A stretch of 64,000 nt of DNA from assembly GCA_020639195.1 (NCBI GenBank), contig JACKHB010000005.1:1-64000 (forward strand), written 5' to 3'. This document shows positions 42,479-50,544 of the stretch, piece by piece. The position numbers and the translations under genes are program-made. Position 1 is the stretch's first letter. Each line of letters begins with the position of its first letter. This DNA is from Phycisphaeraceae bacterium (lineage in GTDB: Bacteria; Planctomycetota; Phycisphaerae; Phycisphaerales; UBA1924). The notes under the pieces are model-generated. The model saw only the letters and a list, made by a program, of their open reading frames with translations, did not search any database and was not told where the DNA came from.

Positions 42479-43503
42479 GACTCCTCGCTGACAAGACGAA
42501 GCGTCACCAGGTCCTGAACATCGAGCAGACCCACCGGTCGTCCCTGTCCGTCGACGATCGGGATCTCATCCTGTCGATGCTCTCGGATGAGCACCACCGC
42601 GTCTCGAAGCAGCGCGCTCGCCGGAAGCGTTCTGGGATTGCGGGTCATGCGGTCGCGGACTGGCCTGTGCAGCGCCCCGGGATCCTGGCAGATCAGTCGA
42701 CGGAGGTCCCCGTCCGTGAAGATCCCAGTCAACCTGCCGGTGGGCCCGTCCACCAGCAACAGGGCCCCCGAACGCCGCCGATCGCCCTTGTCCGCTTCTC
42801 GCAGCGCCTCGCCGACCGTGAGACCGTCGTGCACCATCGCGAGATCGCGCCCCGCGATCGCTCGAACCACGTCCATCACCGGCCGAAGCTGGCCGCCGAG
42901 CGATCCACCGGGGTGCCGTCGCGCGAAGTCCCGCTCGGTGAAGTTTCGCCGCCGGGCAACGCAGAGCGCCAGGGCGTCCCCGATGGCGAGCGTCGCGGTC
43001 GTGGAAGTTGTCGGCGCTGAAAACTCCGGCTCACCCGCCTCACCCTCGGGCGGCAGGTGCAGCGTGATCGTCGCCAGTTCCTCCAGGCTCGAAACCCTGG
43101 CCCCTTCGGTGGGTTTCCGGGTGATCGCAAGAATCGGCATCGAATCCTGACGCAGGATCGCCGCGAGGTTCACGACCTCCTGGGTCTCCCCGGAATTCGA
43201 GAGGCACACCGCGGTGTCGCTCGCGCGGAACCGGCCGAGGTCCCCGTGCGCGGCCTCCGTGGGATGCACCGCATGGCTAGGGATCCCGAGGCTCGCCATC
43301 GTCGCCGAGATCTTCGCTCCCACGTGACCGCTCTTACCCAGCCCGCTGACCAGGACGGTTCCGCCGGAATCGGCGCAGCGCGCCAGCAACTCCACCGCGC
43401 GAGAGAAACGGTCATCAAGAAGCGCCGAAACGGCTTCCAGCGCCGTCGCCTCTCGCGAGATCACCGTCCGGGCAAACGCAAGTTCCGCCGCCGCGTCGAC
43501 CAT
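42475..43503 (-). CDS. kdsD: Arabinose-5-phosphate isomerase KdsD (KpsF/GutQ family)
   Basis: The 342-residue protein converts ribulose-5-phosphate to arabinose-5-phosphate for KDO synthesis. It has an N-terminal SIS domain (VLVSGLGKSGHVGAKISATM, then LSNSGETQEVVNLAAIL) and two CBS domains in the C-terminal part (MDVVRAIAGRDLAMVHDGLT and MTRNPRTLPASALLRDAVVL). ATG at 43503 is preferred over an upstream in-frame GTG/ATG because the TACCCT box ends seven bases before it, which implies a leaderless mRNA. It is divergent from scpA. Confidence 0.92.
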   Translation of the reverse strand: MVDAAAELAFARTVISREATALEAVSALLDDRFSRAVELLARCADSGGTVLVSGLGKSGHVGAKISATMASLGIPSHAVHPTEAAHGDLGRFRASDTAVCLSNSGETQEVVNLAAILRQDSMPILAITRKPTEGARVSSLEELATITLHLPPEGEAGEPEFSAPTTSTTATLAIGDALALCVARRRNFTERDFARRHPGGSLGGQLRPVMDVVRAIAGRDLAMVHDGLTVGEALREADKGDRRRSGALLLVDGPTGRLTGIFTDGDLRRLICQDPGALHRPVRDRMTRNPRTLPASALLRDAVVLIREHRQDEIPIVDGQGRPVGLLDVQDLVTLRLVSEES

Positions 43504-43510
43504 CGCCCAA

Positions 43511-43520
43511 AGGGTACACT
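43511..43520. promoter_or_regulatory. Overlapping divergent -10 boxes between kdsD and scpA
   Basis: AGGGTACACT holds TACACT on the plus strand (43515-43520, 20 bases before scpA) and TACCCT on the minus strand (43516-43511, 7 bases before kdsD), sharing two bases. One small box may serve both promoters, so the two genes could compete for polymerase. Confidence 0.5.
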
Positions 43521-43540
43521 CGCCCCAGAGGTGCCGAGAC

Positions 43541-44350
43541 ATGGCTGTTGACTACCGAGTGCGCCTGGAGTCGTTCGAGGGTCCGCTCGATCTGCTCTTG
43601 TTCCTTGTCCGCCGTGCCGAGGTCGAGGTCGAGGACATCCCCATCGGGGTCATCACCGATCAGTTCATGGAGCACCTGAGCGCGATCGACCGAGTGGACG
43701 TCGAGGTTGCCGGCGAATTCCTGCTCATGGCAGCCACCCTCATGGAAATCAAGAGCCGGATGCTCGCCCGGGCCGGCTCGCCTTCTCCGGAAGGAAGTTC
43801 GGAGGACTCGCTCCAGGACGACGAAGACCCCCGTGCGTCGTTGATCGCACAACTCCTCGAGTACAAGCGATACAGAGACGCCGCGGACATCCTGGATGCC
43901 CGCCTCCAGCAGTGGCAGCGTCGGTTTCCCGCGGCGGCGGCGGACCGTCCCGAATCCCCGGACGTCGATCAGGAGATCGACCTCGGCGACGTCGAATTGC
44001 TCGACCTCGTCGCGGCGTTCCATCGCATCGTCGAGACTGTCAACCTCGATCGAGTCGGCGACCACGAGGTGTACAGCGATGACACGCCCCTCGAACTGCA
44101 CGCCGAGGACCTGATGGATCGACTTCGTCGCGACGCGTCGCCCGAGGGGTTGCCGCTGGCCAGAGTTTTCGCCGGTCGCCGACGAGCCGAGATGATCGGT
44201 CTCTTCCTCGCCATGCTTGAGATGATCCGACAGCGACGGGTTCGCGTGGCAGGGTCGGATCGGGGCCTCATCGTGCGCCTCTGCGAGTCTGAGACTGCTG
44301 CCGACTCACCGCCCGAACAGTCCGCCGCCGGGGATTCCGGCGCGGCGTGA
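43541..44350 (+). CDS. scpA: Segregation and condensation protein ScpA
   Basis: The 269-residue kleisin bridges SMC heads in the condensin complex. The N-terminal signature is YRVRLESFEGPLDLLLFLVR with VEVEDIPIGVITDQF and VAGEFLLMAATLMEIKSRML; the C-terminal winged helix includes MIGLFLAMLEMIRQRRVRV. The ATG is at 43541 after GAGG. scpB, usually next to scpA, does not follow; the next gene is convergent and separated by a terminator-like hairpin. Confidence 0.95.
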   Translation: MAVDYRVRLESFEGPLDLLLFLVRRAEVEVEDIPIGVITDQFMEHLSAIDRVDVEVAGEFLLMAATLMEIKSRMLARAGSPSPEGSSEDSLQDDEDPRASLIAQLLEYKRYRDAADILDARLQQWQRRFPAAAADRPESPDVDQEIDLGDVELLDLVAAFHRIVETVNLDRVGDHEVYSDDTPLELHAEDLMDRLRRDASPEGLPLARVFAGRRRAEMIGLFLAMLEMIRQRRVRVAGSDRGLIVRLCESETAADSPPEQSAAGDSGAA

Positions 44351-44382
44351 GGCTCATTCTGCGGCGAGGCGCGCAGACAGAC

Positions 44383-44412
44383 AGGGCGCGAGCGGAAGTC
44401 CGCCCGCGCCCT
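44383..44412. terminator. Hairpin between convergent scpA and the next gene
   Basis: AGGGCGCGAGCGG pairs with CCGCCCGCGCCCT around AAGT: 13 positions with one mismatch. It lies 33 bases after the scpA stop and 25 bases beyond the end of the opposing gene, so it could end transcription from both sides. Only short A and T runs flank it. Confidence 0.65.
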
Positions 44413-44436
44413 CGCAAAAGCTCTTTCGGGGGCCGA

Positions 44437-45390
44437 TCACCGACCGTAGGGGCTGGCGTAGTCCGGGTGCTCCTGCTGGATCACGCGGCGCAGCTCCCGG
44501 ACAGACAGGTCTCGGTCTCCCTGGTCCTCGGCCCGGGCCACCTCGCCAAGCGCGCCCTCGACGTCGCCGATCATGAAGCACAGCGACGAGAGCATGAAGT
44601 GCGGATCGGGGCTGCTGTAGTACTGCTGCGTGTGCTGGTAGTACTTGTCCTTCAGCGCCAGAATCAGGCCCGAGATGTTCTCGTCCTTGGGCAAGAACCG
44701 AAGCGAGTCGGCATCGGCCTTGAACGCCGCACGCATGGCGCGAATCGCACTGCGATCATCGTTCTGGGCGGCGCTTGCCAGGGCGAAGCCCACTTTCGCA
44801 AGGCTGCGGTGCGGCTGCGCTTCGGCGACGGTGCTGAACGTCCGCAACGCGGCTCGATAGTCGCCCCGGGACAGTTCCGACCAGCCTTGCTCGATCGTCA
44901 CCGCGCAGACTACAGGTGCGGGCTCGCACATCACCGGCGACTGGTACACCACGCGAGGCGTCTCGCGGATGACGACAGTCTCGCGTCGCGGCGTTCCGTA
45001 GTACACCTGCGGACGGGTGTCGCAGGGCGCTACCACGACCGGCGGGGGGCAATACGTCGGTGCCACGTACACGGGCCGGTAGGTCGGTCGATAGACGATC
45101 GGCGGGCTCGGTGGGCAATACGACGGAGCTCGGCGCGATCCCCACGAATCACCTCCCCACGAACCACCCCCCCGCGAACCACCCCAGGTCGAACCGATCG
45201 AGATGCTGAACCTGTTCGAGGAGCCCGAGGCCCATCCGCCCGACACGGGATGCGAGTAGCTCACCCTTGAGCCGGAACGTCCTCGATCGCCGCCGCGGCC
45301 TCGATCCCGTCCGCCGGGATCTGCATGGGCAGTAGAAGCGCACAGCCCCGCGACCGTCAGCAGACACGCAATTCCCCGGATCCTTGCCAT
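44437..45390 (-). CDS. Secreted Gly/Arg/Tyr/Pro-rich protein with C-terminal TPR-like part
   Basis: The 317-residue product has a signal peptide (IRGIACLLTVAGLCASTAHA). A low-complexity Gly/Arg/Ser region follows (repeats like WGGSRGGGSWGGDSWGS), then a Tyr/Pro/Val-rich segment (RPTYRPVYVAPTYCPP). The C-terminal 130 residues are helical TPR-like hairpins (SELSRGDYRAALRTFSTVAE). ATG at 45390 is favoured by the signal peptide and GAGG upstream. The design suggests an envelope-surface protein; I know no named homologue. Confidence 0.72.
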   Translation of the reverse strand: MARIRGIACLLTVAGLCASTAHADPGGRDRGRGGDRGRSGSRVSYSHPVSGGWASGSSNRFSISIGSTWGGSRGGGSWGGDSWGSRRAPSYCPPSPPIVYRPTYRPVYVAPTYCPPPVVVAPCDTRPQVYYGTPRRETVVIRETPRVVYQSPVMCEPAPVVCAVTIEQGWSELSRGDYRAALRTFSTVAEAQPHRSLAKVGFALASAAQNDDRSAIRAMRAAFKADADSLRFLPKDENISGLILALKDKYYQHTQQYYSSPDPHFMLSSLCFMIGDVEGALGEVARAEDQGDRDLSVRELRRVIQQEHPDYASPYGR

Positions 45391-45518
45391 GGCCAGCCTC
45401 CTGTGCCCTCTCGCGAACGCCGGAGCGTTCCGGCAGACCCCGCCCAACTCAGAGGTTTGTACCCGCAAACTTCGGCGGGGTGCCTCGGATTCCGAGTTGT
45501 TACACGGCGATCAGCGGC

Positions 45519-45866
45519 CTACCGGAGGTCGTGCCCCCGAAGCGCCTCCAGAAGTCGGACTCCAGCGGGCAGAATCCCCAGGGAATCATCCGCGCGGCGT
45601 TCCACGTGCTCTTTTTGGATCAGCAGATCCAGAATACGGGTCCAGTCGTCGCCCAGCCCCAGCCACAACTGGTCCTCGAACCGACGGTCCCGACCCGCCA
45701 GCAGCTCTTCCAGGGCGTCACGGATCGCCTGGCGGCCCCCGACGCCGATCGGGACCGCCCGAGTGTCTCCCCTCTGGACGGCCGCCCGATCGGCGCCTGG
45801 CCACCGGCTCCTCCGAGCGTCCGCTCGGACGCCCTCTCTACCAATTGATTCCATGACTGCTCCCAT
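45519..45866 (-). CDS. Small hypothetical protein
   Basis: The 115-residue product has plausible protein character in its C-terminal part: AIRDALEELLAGRDRRFEDQ, then LWLGLGDDWTRILDLLIQKE and LGILPAGVRLLEAL, which could be a small winged-helix fold. ATG at 45866 has GGAG upstream; ATG 45854 is also possible. The opposite strand also has an open frame, but its sequence is less protein-like. No family was recognised. Confidence 0.5.
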   Translation of the reverse strand: MGAVMESIGREGVRADARRSRWPGADRAAVQRGDTRAVPIGVGGRQAIRDALEELLAGRDRRFEDQLWLGLGDDWTRILDLLIQKEHVERRADDSLGILPAGVRLLEALRGHDLR

Positions 45867-46230
45867 CGCGTGCCGCTCCGGACCATGAGCCACTGACGAG
45901 CCCCGGGCGCGCACACACAACGCCTCGGGATGCGGGAACGTCCCCGCCCCGAGCCAGCTGCGAAACACCCCGGAAGATGCAGCAATGGATGAGAACGATC
46001 GTGGGTCAGAGACCCGTCCGGATCGAAATCTCGCGCTGGCCCAACGGATCAAGTTGTCCGGCTTTGGACGCCGGTGCCTCGGCAGACGACCGGAACGCCG
46101 TCGATTCCGAGGTCAACCCATGATTCGACAACAGCGGAGTCCCGGTTTCACCGCCGCGCGATGTTCACGCGATACGACATTTGGACAATGAATCATTCTT
46201 GGCACAGAGGGTGCGGACTTCGGATGCCGG
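45867..46230. other. 364-base gap with no convincing gene
   Basis: Short open frames exist on both strands but none has a ribosome-binding site or protein-like composition. The notable element is a sigma-54-like site at 46200-46214 on the plus strand, just beyond the end of gapA. AT content is higher around 46130-46200 than elsewhere in the window. Confidence 0.55.
46200..46214 (+). promoter_or_regulatory. Sigma-54-like -24/-12 sequence antisense to gapA
   Basis: TGGCACAGAGGGTGC has GG and GC ten bases apart and matches TGGCACRNNNNTTGC except for G in place of the first T of TTGC. Transcription would start near 46226 and run antisense into the gapA 3' end; no plus-strand gene follows for 2.5 kb. 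Confidence 0.3.
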
Positions 46231-47244
46231 TTACTCTCGATCGGCGAACATCCGAAGCATGTCCACGCAGCGGGCCGAGTAGCCAGACTCGTTGTCGTAC
46301 CACGCAACGATCTTGAAGAACCGGTCGTTCAGCTCGATTCCGGCCTTGGCGTCGAAGATCGAGCTGTGGCGGTCACCGATGAAGTCGCTCGAAACGACCT
46401 CCTCATCCGTGAAGTCCAGAACGCCTCGCATCCGGCCCGCCGCCGTGTCCCGCATGGCGGAGTTGATCGCCTCCAGCGAAGTGGACTTGGAAGTCTTGAA
46501 TGTGAGATCGACCGCGGAGACGTCCGCCGTGGGCACGCGGAAGGACATCCCCGTGAGGCGACCCTTGAGCTCGGGAATGCAGAGCGTGACCGCCTTGGCG
46601 GCCCCGGTGCTCGAAGGGATGATGTTCATGTAGCCGTTGCGGCCACCCCGCCAGTCCTTCTTGCTGGGCCCGTCCTGGGTGGGCTGAGTCGCGGTCACGG
46701 CATGGATCGTCGTCATGAGCCCCTCTTCGAGCCCAAACGCGTCCTGAACGACCTTGGCCACCGGCGCGAGGCAGTTTGTTGTGCAACTGGCGTTGGATAC
46801 GACCGTGTGCTTCTTTGGGTCGTAGGACTCGTGATTCACCTTGAAGCAAATCGTGGGGACCTTGTCGGGGCTCTTGGTGGGAGCGCTGATCAGCACCCGC
46901 TTCGCGCCCGCGGCAAGGTGTTTGCCAGCGCTCTCGAAGTCCGTGAACAGGCCGGTGGACTCCAGCACGTAGTCCACTCCGAGGTCGCCCCAGGGAAGCT
47001 GCGCCGGATCCTTGACGCTCATGGTCTGAGTCGTTCGCCCGTTGATCGTAAAGGAGTTCTCCGTGGAAGTGATGTCCGCGTCAAAGCGGCCGTGCATGGT
47101 GTCGTACTTCAGCAGGTATGCGAGGTTGTCGGCCGGGACGAGGTCGTTGACGGCCACGATCTCGAAGCCGCCGACCTGCGAGGCCATCCGACAGACCAGC
47201 CGCCCGATTCGTCCAAAGCCGTTGATGCCGATTCGAACGCTCAT
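46231..47244 (-). CDS. gapA: Glyceraldehyde-3-phosphate dehydrogenase
   Basis: The 337-residue glycolytic enzyme has the NAD-binding start IGINGFGRIGRLV with Asp34 (VAVND) favouring NAD. The catalytic Cys154 is in SNASCTTNC, and further blocks are HAVTATQPTQDGPSKKDWRG (family form HSYT or HAYT), IIPSSTGAAKAV and WYDNESGYS. Length is normal. ATG at 47244 with GAAGGGG upstream. A TACCGT box 57 bases upstream suggests its own promoter between gapA and cinA. Confidence 0.97.
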   Translation of the reverse strand: MSVRIGINGFGRIGRLVCRMASQVGGFEIVAVNDLVPADNLAYLLKYDTMHGRFDADITSTENSFTINGRTTQTMSVKDPAQLPWGDLGVDYVLESTGLFTDFESAGKHLAAGAKRVLISAPTKSPDKVPTICFKVNHESYDPKKHTVVSNASCTTNCLAPVAKVVQDAFGLEEGLMTTIHAVTATQPTQDGPSKKDWRGGRNGYMNIIPSSTGAAKAVTLCIPELKGRLTGMSFRVPTADVSAVDLTFKTSKSTSLEAINSAMRDTAAGRMRGVLDFTDEEVVSSDFIGDRHSSIFDAKAGIELNDRFFKIVAWYDNESGYSARCVDMLRMFADRE

Positions 47245-47301
47245 GATCGTGCCCCTTCCGTGAAGGCCATCGAGGAACCGTCGGAGCCGCCGCCCCGCGC
47301 A

Positions 47302-47307
47302 ACGGTA
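47302..47307 (-). promoter_or_regulatory. Candidate -10 box before gapA
   Basis: Minus-strand TACCGT followed by TGC, 57 bases before the gapA ATG, within the 108-base gap to cinA. It matches the recurring TANNNT-GC pattern and leaves a leader with a ribosome-binding site. Confidence 0.4.
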
Positions 47308-47352
47308 TGAGTGGTCCGCGATCGAGTTCTATCGGCCATTGAGCCGCCCCGG

Positions 47353-48639
47353 TCACCGCTCCATCTGTCCGAGCAGTTCCATGTCGATCCCCAGAAGCCT
47401 CAGCCGGAGCAACGCCAGCGCGGACAGGGCGGACCACGCCCTGATCGTGCGCCGATCGCCGGGAAGGACGAAGCGCCGGACATCGAGACTCGCCCCCTCT
47501 GACGCCAGGGCGATCCACACAGTCCCGACTGGCCTTTGGGTCGTTCCGCCGTCCGGTCCCGCGACCCCCGTGATGGCCAGAACGTGGTTGGCGCCGCTGC
47601 CGGCGAGCCCGCCGACGGCCATCGCCCGCGCGCATTCGCGGCTGACCGCGCCGAACCGATCGAGAATCTCGGCCGGCACGCCGACCTGCGAGGCCTTCAT
47701 CTTGTTGGAGTACGTCACCCAGCCACCGAGGTAGACCGCTGATGCGCCCGCGATCTCGGTCAGGGACTCACCGAGCAGGCCTCCCGTGCAGCTCTCCACC
47801 GTCGCGACGGTCGTTCCGGCATTCTTGAGCAGCGAGATCACCACGGAGGCAAGGGTCTGGTCGGCGTCGCCGAACGCCGCGTCGCCAACGCGCTCTCGGA
47901 TCGCGTCGCGCGTTTCTCGCATGACTCGATCGGCGTGCTCGGTGGGGCCTTCGTACCGCACGCGGCACGAGACCACTCCGAGGCTCGCGGTCGTTCCGAC
48001 CAAGGGTGTGGCGTCTCGCGCCATGAGGTCGCCCAGGCGACGGGCCACTTCCGACTCGCCAAGTCCGAAGGTGTGGATCGCCAGTGTCCGCACGACGCGC
48101 GACGGGTCCGGGCGCAGCCTCGGGATGAGGCACCTCTCGACCATGTCACGCATCTCGTGGGGCGGGCCGGGCAGGCAGCACACCTCCGCCTCCGACGGGA
48201 GCATCGCGTACAGCCCGGGCGCTGTGCCGCGACTGTTGGGGAGCACCTCGGCGCGCGTCGGGCGCAGCGCCTGAACGCGATTCGCCTCGGGCATGGTCCG
48301 CCCCCGCCCTTGGAAGTACCTCCGTATCTGTTCCAGCGCCGCGGCGTCCTCGATGAGAGAGTCGTCCATCGCCAGGGCGAGGGCCCGGCGCGTCAGGTCG
48401 TCTTCGGTGGGTCCGAGCCCTCCGGTTACCGCGATGAGATCCGCGTGGCACGCCAGCCTGCCCAGCGCCTCGGCGATGGCCCGGGCATCATCGGGCACGC
48501 ATGCGAACTCCCGCGCGGTCACGCCGTGCGCGAGAAGGCGGCCCGCGAGCCACTGCGAGTTCGTGTCGCGGGTCTGACCGAGTACCAGCTCATCGCCGAC
48601 CGACAGGATCGCCACGGTGCGGTGGGGGCCCCTCGCCAT
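47353..48639 (-). CDS. cinA: CinA-family nicotinamide-nucleotide amidohydrolase/competence-damage protein
   Basis: The 428-residue protein has an N-terminal MoCF/COG1058 domain (VAILSVGDELVLGQTRDTNS, then TGGLGPTEDDLTRRALA and LPGPPHEMRDM). The C-terminal CinA amidohydrolase domain has VATVESCTGGLLGESLTEIA, then GGWVTYSNKMKASQVGV and ITGVAGPDGGTTQRPVGTVW. These act in NMN recycling (deamidation) and ADP-ribose/NAD metabolite clean-up. ATG at 48639 is only six bases after TACGCT, so the mRNA is probably leaderless; the longer frame upstream is a shadow of aspS. Confidence 0.94.
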   Translation of the reverse strand: MARGPHRTVAILSVGDELVLGQTRDTNSQWLAGRLLAHGVTAREFACVPDDARAIAEALGRLACHADLIAVTGGLGPTEDDLTRRALALAMDDSLIEDAAALEQIRRYFQGRGRTMPEANRVQALRPTRAEVLPNSRGTAPGLYAMLPSEAEVCCLPGPPHEMRDMVERCLIPRLRPDPSRVVRTLAIHTFGLGESEVARRLGDLMARDATPLVGTTASLGVVSCRVRYEGPTEHADRVMRETRDAIRERVGDAAFGDADQTLASVVISLLKNAGTTVATVESCTGGLLGESLTEIAGASAVYLGGWVTYSNKMKASQVGVPAEILDRFGAVSRECARAMAVGGLAGSGANHVLAITGVAGPDGGTTQRPVGTVWIALASEGASLDVRRFVLPGDRRTIRAWSALSALALLRLRLLGIDMELLGQMER

Positions 48640-48645
48640 GCTTGC

Positions 48646-48651
48646 AGCGTA
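48646..48651 (-). promoter_or_regulatory. -10-like box 6 bases before cinA
   Basis: Minus-strand TACGCT followed by GC, six bases before ATG 48639, with no ribosome-binding sequence between. It is one half of a divergent promoter region with aspS. Confidence 0.5.
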
Positions 48652-48687
48652 GAGCGTGGCCAAGGCGGTCGCCGAACGGGCTCTTCC

Positions 48688-48693
48688 TATACT
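48688..48693 (+). promoter_or_regulatory. Candidate -10 box of aspS
   Basis: TATACT followed by GC, 27 bases before the aspS ATG. A start about seven bases downstream leaves a 20-base leader that contains AAGGAG (48707-48712). No clear TTGACA-like -35 is visible 16-18 bases upstream. Confidence 0.55.
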
Positions 48694-48720
48694 GCCCGCC
48701 CGATTCAAGGAGCTCCGAAC

Positions 48721-50526
48721 ATGCCCATGCGCACGCACACGTGCGGTGAAGCGCGCGACAACCACATCGGACAGACGGTCGCGCTGTGCGGCTGGGTGCA
48801 TGCCCGCCGCTCCCACGGCCAGGGCCTGCTGTTCCTTGACCTGCGGGACCGGTTCGGCATCACGCAGATCGTGCTGGACCAGGAGGACTCGCCCGCAGAC
48901 GTCGTCGAACGAGGAGAGAAGCTCCGCCTCGAGGACTGCGTGCGAGTCTCGGGCGAGATTCGGGCCCGCGCCAGCGTGAACCCCCATCTGGACACGGGGC
49001 GGGTGGAGGTCGTGGTCAAGGAACTGGCGCTCCTCAGCCGTAGCGATCCTCCGCCGGTCATCCCCGGCGATGAGAAGGGCGGCCTGAGCGCCGAGTCGGT
49101 GCGGATGAAGCATCGGTATCTCGACCTGCGTCGGCCGGCGATGCAGAAGATCGTGCGCACGCGCCACGACGTCTCGCGCATCGCGCGCGGTTACTTCCAC
49201 CGCAATGGATTCCTGGAGGTGGAGACCCCGATCCTGTACAAGAGCACCCCGGAGGGGGCGAGGGAGTTCATCGTTCCAAGCCGGAACTCCCCGGGCACGT
49301 GGTACGCGCTTCCGCAGAGCCCCCAGCTCTTCAAGCAGCTGCTCATGGTGGCCGGATGCGACCGCTACCTCCAGATCTGCCGCTGCTTTCGCGACGAGGA
49401 CCCGAGACAGGATCGGCAGGTCGAGTTCTCGCAGATCGACCTCGAGATGTCCTTCATCGAGCGCGAGGACGTGATTCAGACGATGGAGGGATTTGCGCGC
49501 GAGCTGTGGGGCGAGGTGCTCGGGGTGGAGACGCGCCCGTTCCCGCGCCTGACCTACCGCGAGGCCATGGACCGCTACGGCATCGACCGGCCAGACACGC
49601 GGTACGGGCTGGAACTCATCGATGTCTCGGACCTCGCCGCACGGACGGAGTTTCGCGTGTTCAGCGAGGCGCTGGCCAAAGAGACCGGCGCCGTCAAGGC
49701 CATCCGCGTTCCCGGCGGCGCGGATCGACTGACCCGCAAGATCACCGACGGGTACAGCGAATTCGTCAAGACGTTTGGCGCAGGAGGCGTGCCGGTCACC
49801 AAGGTGGTGTCAAGGGACGGAGGCGCCGCGCTCGAGGGCGGCATCGCCAAGTTCGTGGAGTCCATCGCCGCCGAGCTGATCACCCGCGTCGACGCGGCGC
49901 CCGGGGACACCATCCTCTTTGGCGCCGACACGTACGCCGTGTGCACCAAGGCGTTGGGAGAGCTCCGGCAGCGCATCGCCCGCGACCTCGACATGATTCC
50001 GGATGGCGCGTGGAACTTCCTCTGGGTCGTGGACTTCCCGATGTTCATGCACGACGCGGAGATGGGCCGCTTCTTCGCGATGCACCACCCGTTCACCGCG
50101 CCCCGGCGCGACCAGCTCGACAAGTTTCTCTCGGCCGACGCCGCGGACATCGGCGCCATCGAGTCGATCGTGTCGGATGGCTACGACCTGGTCGTCAACG
50201 GCTCGGAGATCGGAGGCGGGTCCATCCGCATCCATCAGCGCGAGGTTCAGGCCAAGGTCTTCTCGATACTTGGAATGACCGAGGCGCAGGCGAAGGAGAA
50301 GTTCAGCTTCCTGCTTGAGGCGCTCCGGTACGGCCCGCCGCCCCATGGCGGAATCGCGTTCGGACTCGATCGCCTCATCATGCACCTGTGCGGGACGGAG
50401 AACATCCGCGAGGTCATCGCCTTCCCCAAGACGCACACCGGCCAGGATCTCTTGACCGAAGCGCCCAGCCCCGTGGAGAAGTCGCAACTGGATGAACTGT
50501 ACGTGGCGAGCACGTGGCGCGGCTGA
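48721..50526 (+). CDS. aspS: Aspartyl-tRNA synthetase
   Basis: The 601-residue class II synthetase charges tRNA-Asp. It has the N-terminal anticodon-binding OB fold (ALCGWVHARRSHGQGLLFLD), motif 2 (CFRDEDPRQDRQVEFSQIDL), the bacterial GAD insertion domain (about 290-420) and motif 3 (GGIAFGLDRLIMHLCG). Length is that of bacterial-type AspRS. ATG at 48721 with AAGGAG nine bases upstream; the frame open to 47935 is the shadow of cinA. Whether it is Asp-specific or also charges tRNA-Asn cannot be decided here. Confidence 0.97.
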   Translation: MPMRTHTCGEARDNHIGQTVALCGWVHARRSHGQGLLFLDLRDRFGITQIVLDQEDSPADVVERGEKLRLEDCVRVSGEIRARASVNPHLDTGRVEVVVKELALLSRSDPPPVIPGDEKGGLSAESVRMKHRYLDLRRPAMQKIVRTRHDVSRIARGYFHRNGFLEVETPILYKSTPEGAREFIVPSRNSPGTWYALPQSPQLFKQLLMVAGCDRYLQICRCFRDEDPRQDRQVEFSQIDLEMSFIEREDVIQTMEGFARELWGEVLGVETRPFPRLTYREAMDRYGIDRPDTRYGLELIDVSDLAARTEFRVFSEALAKETGAVKAIRVPGGADRLTRKITDGYSEFVKTFGAGGVPVTKVVSRDGGAALEGGIAKFVESIAAELITRVDAAPGDTILFGADTYAVCTKALGELRQRIARDLDMIPDGAWNFLWVVDFPMFMHDAEMGRFFAMHHPFTAPRRDQLDKFLSADAADIGAIESIVSDGYDLVVNGSEIGGGSIRIHQREVQAKVFSILGMTEAQAKEKFSFLLEALRYGPPPHGGIAFGLDRLIMHLCGTENIREVIAFPKTHTGQDLLTEAPSPVEKSQLDELYVASTWRG

Positions 50527-50544
50527 CACCCGTTCGCTCGATTC

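Noticed and set aside
45384..45848. Plus-strand open frame opposite the small hypothetical at 45519-45866
   Set aside because: Pro/Arg-rich, without a ribosome-binding site; the minus-strand product looks more like a folded protein.
45985..46191. 68-residue plus-strand frame in the gap before gapA
   Set aside because: Arg-rich composition and no start signal; not protein-like.
47935..48720. Upstream extension of the aspS frame
   Set aside because: It is the antisense of cinA; AspRS begins at ATG 48721 with AAGGAG upstream.
48640..49201. Upstream extension of the cinA frame on the minus strand
   Set aside because: Lies opposite aspS and has no similarity to CinA; the start at 48639 gives the family N-terminus.
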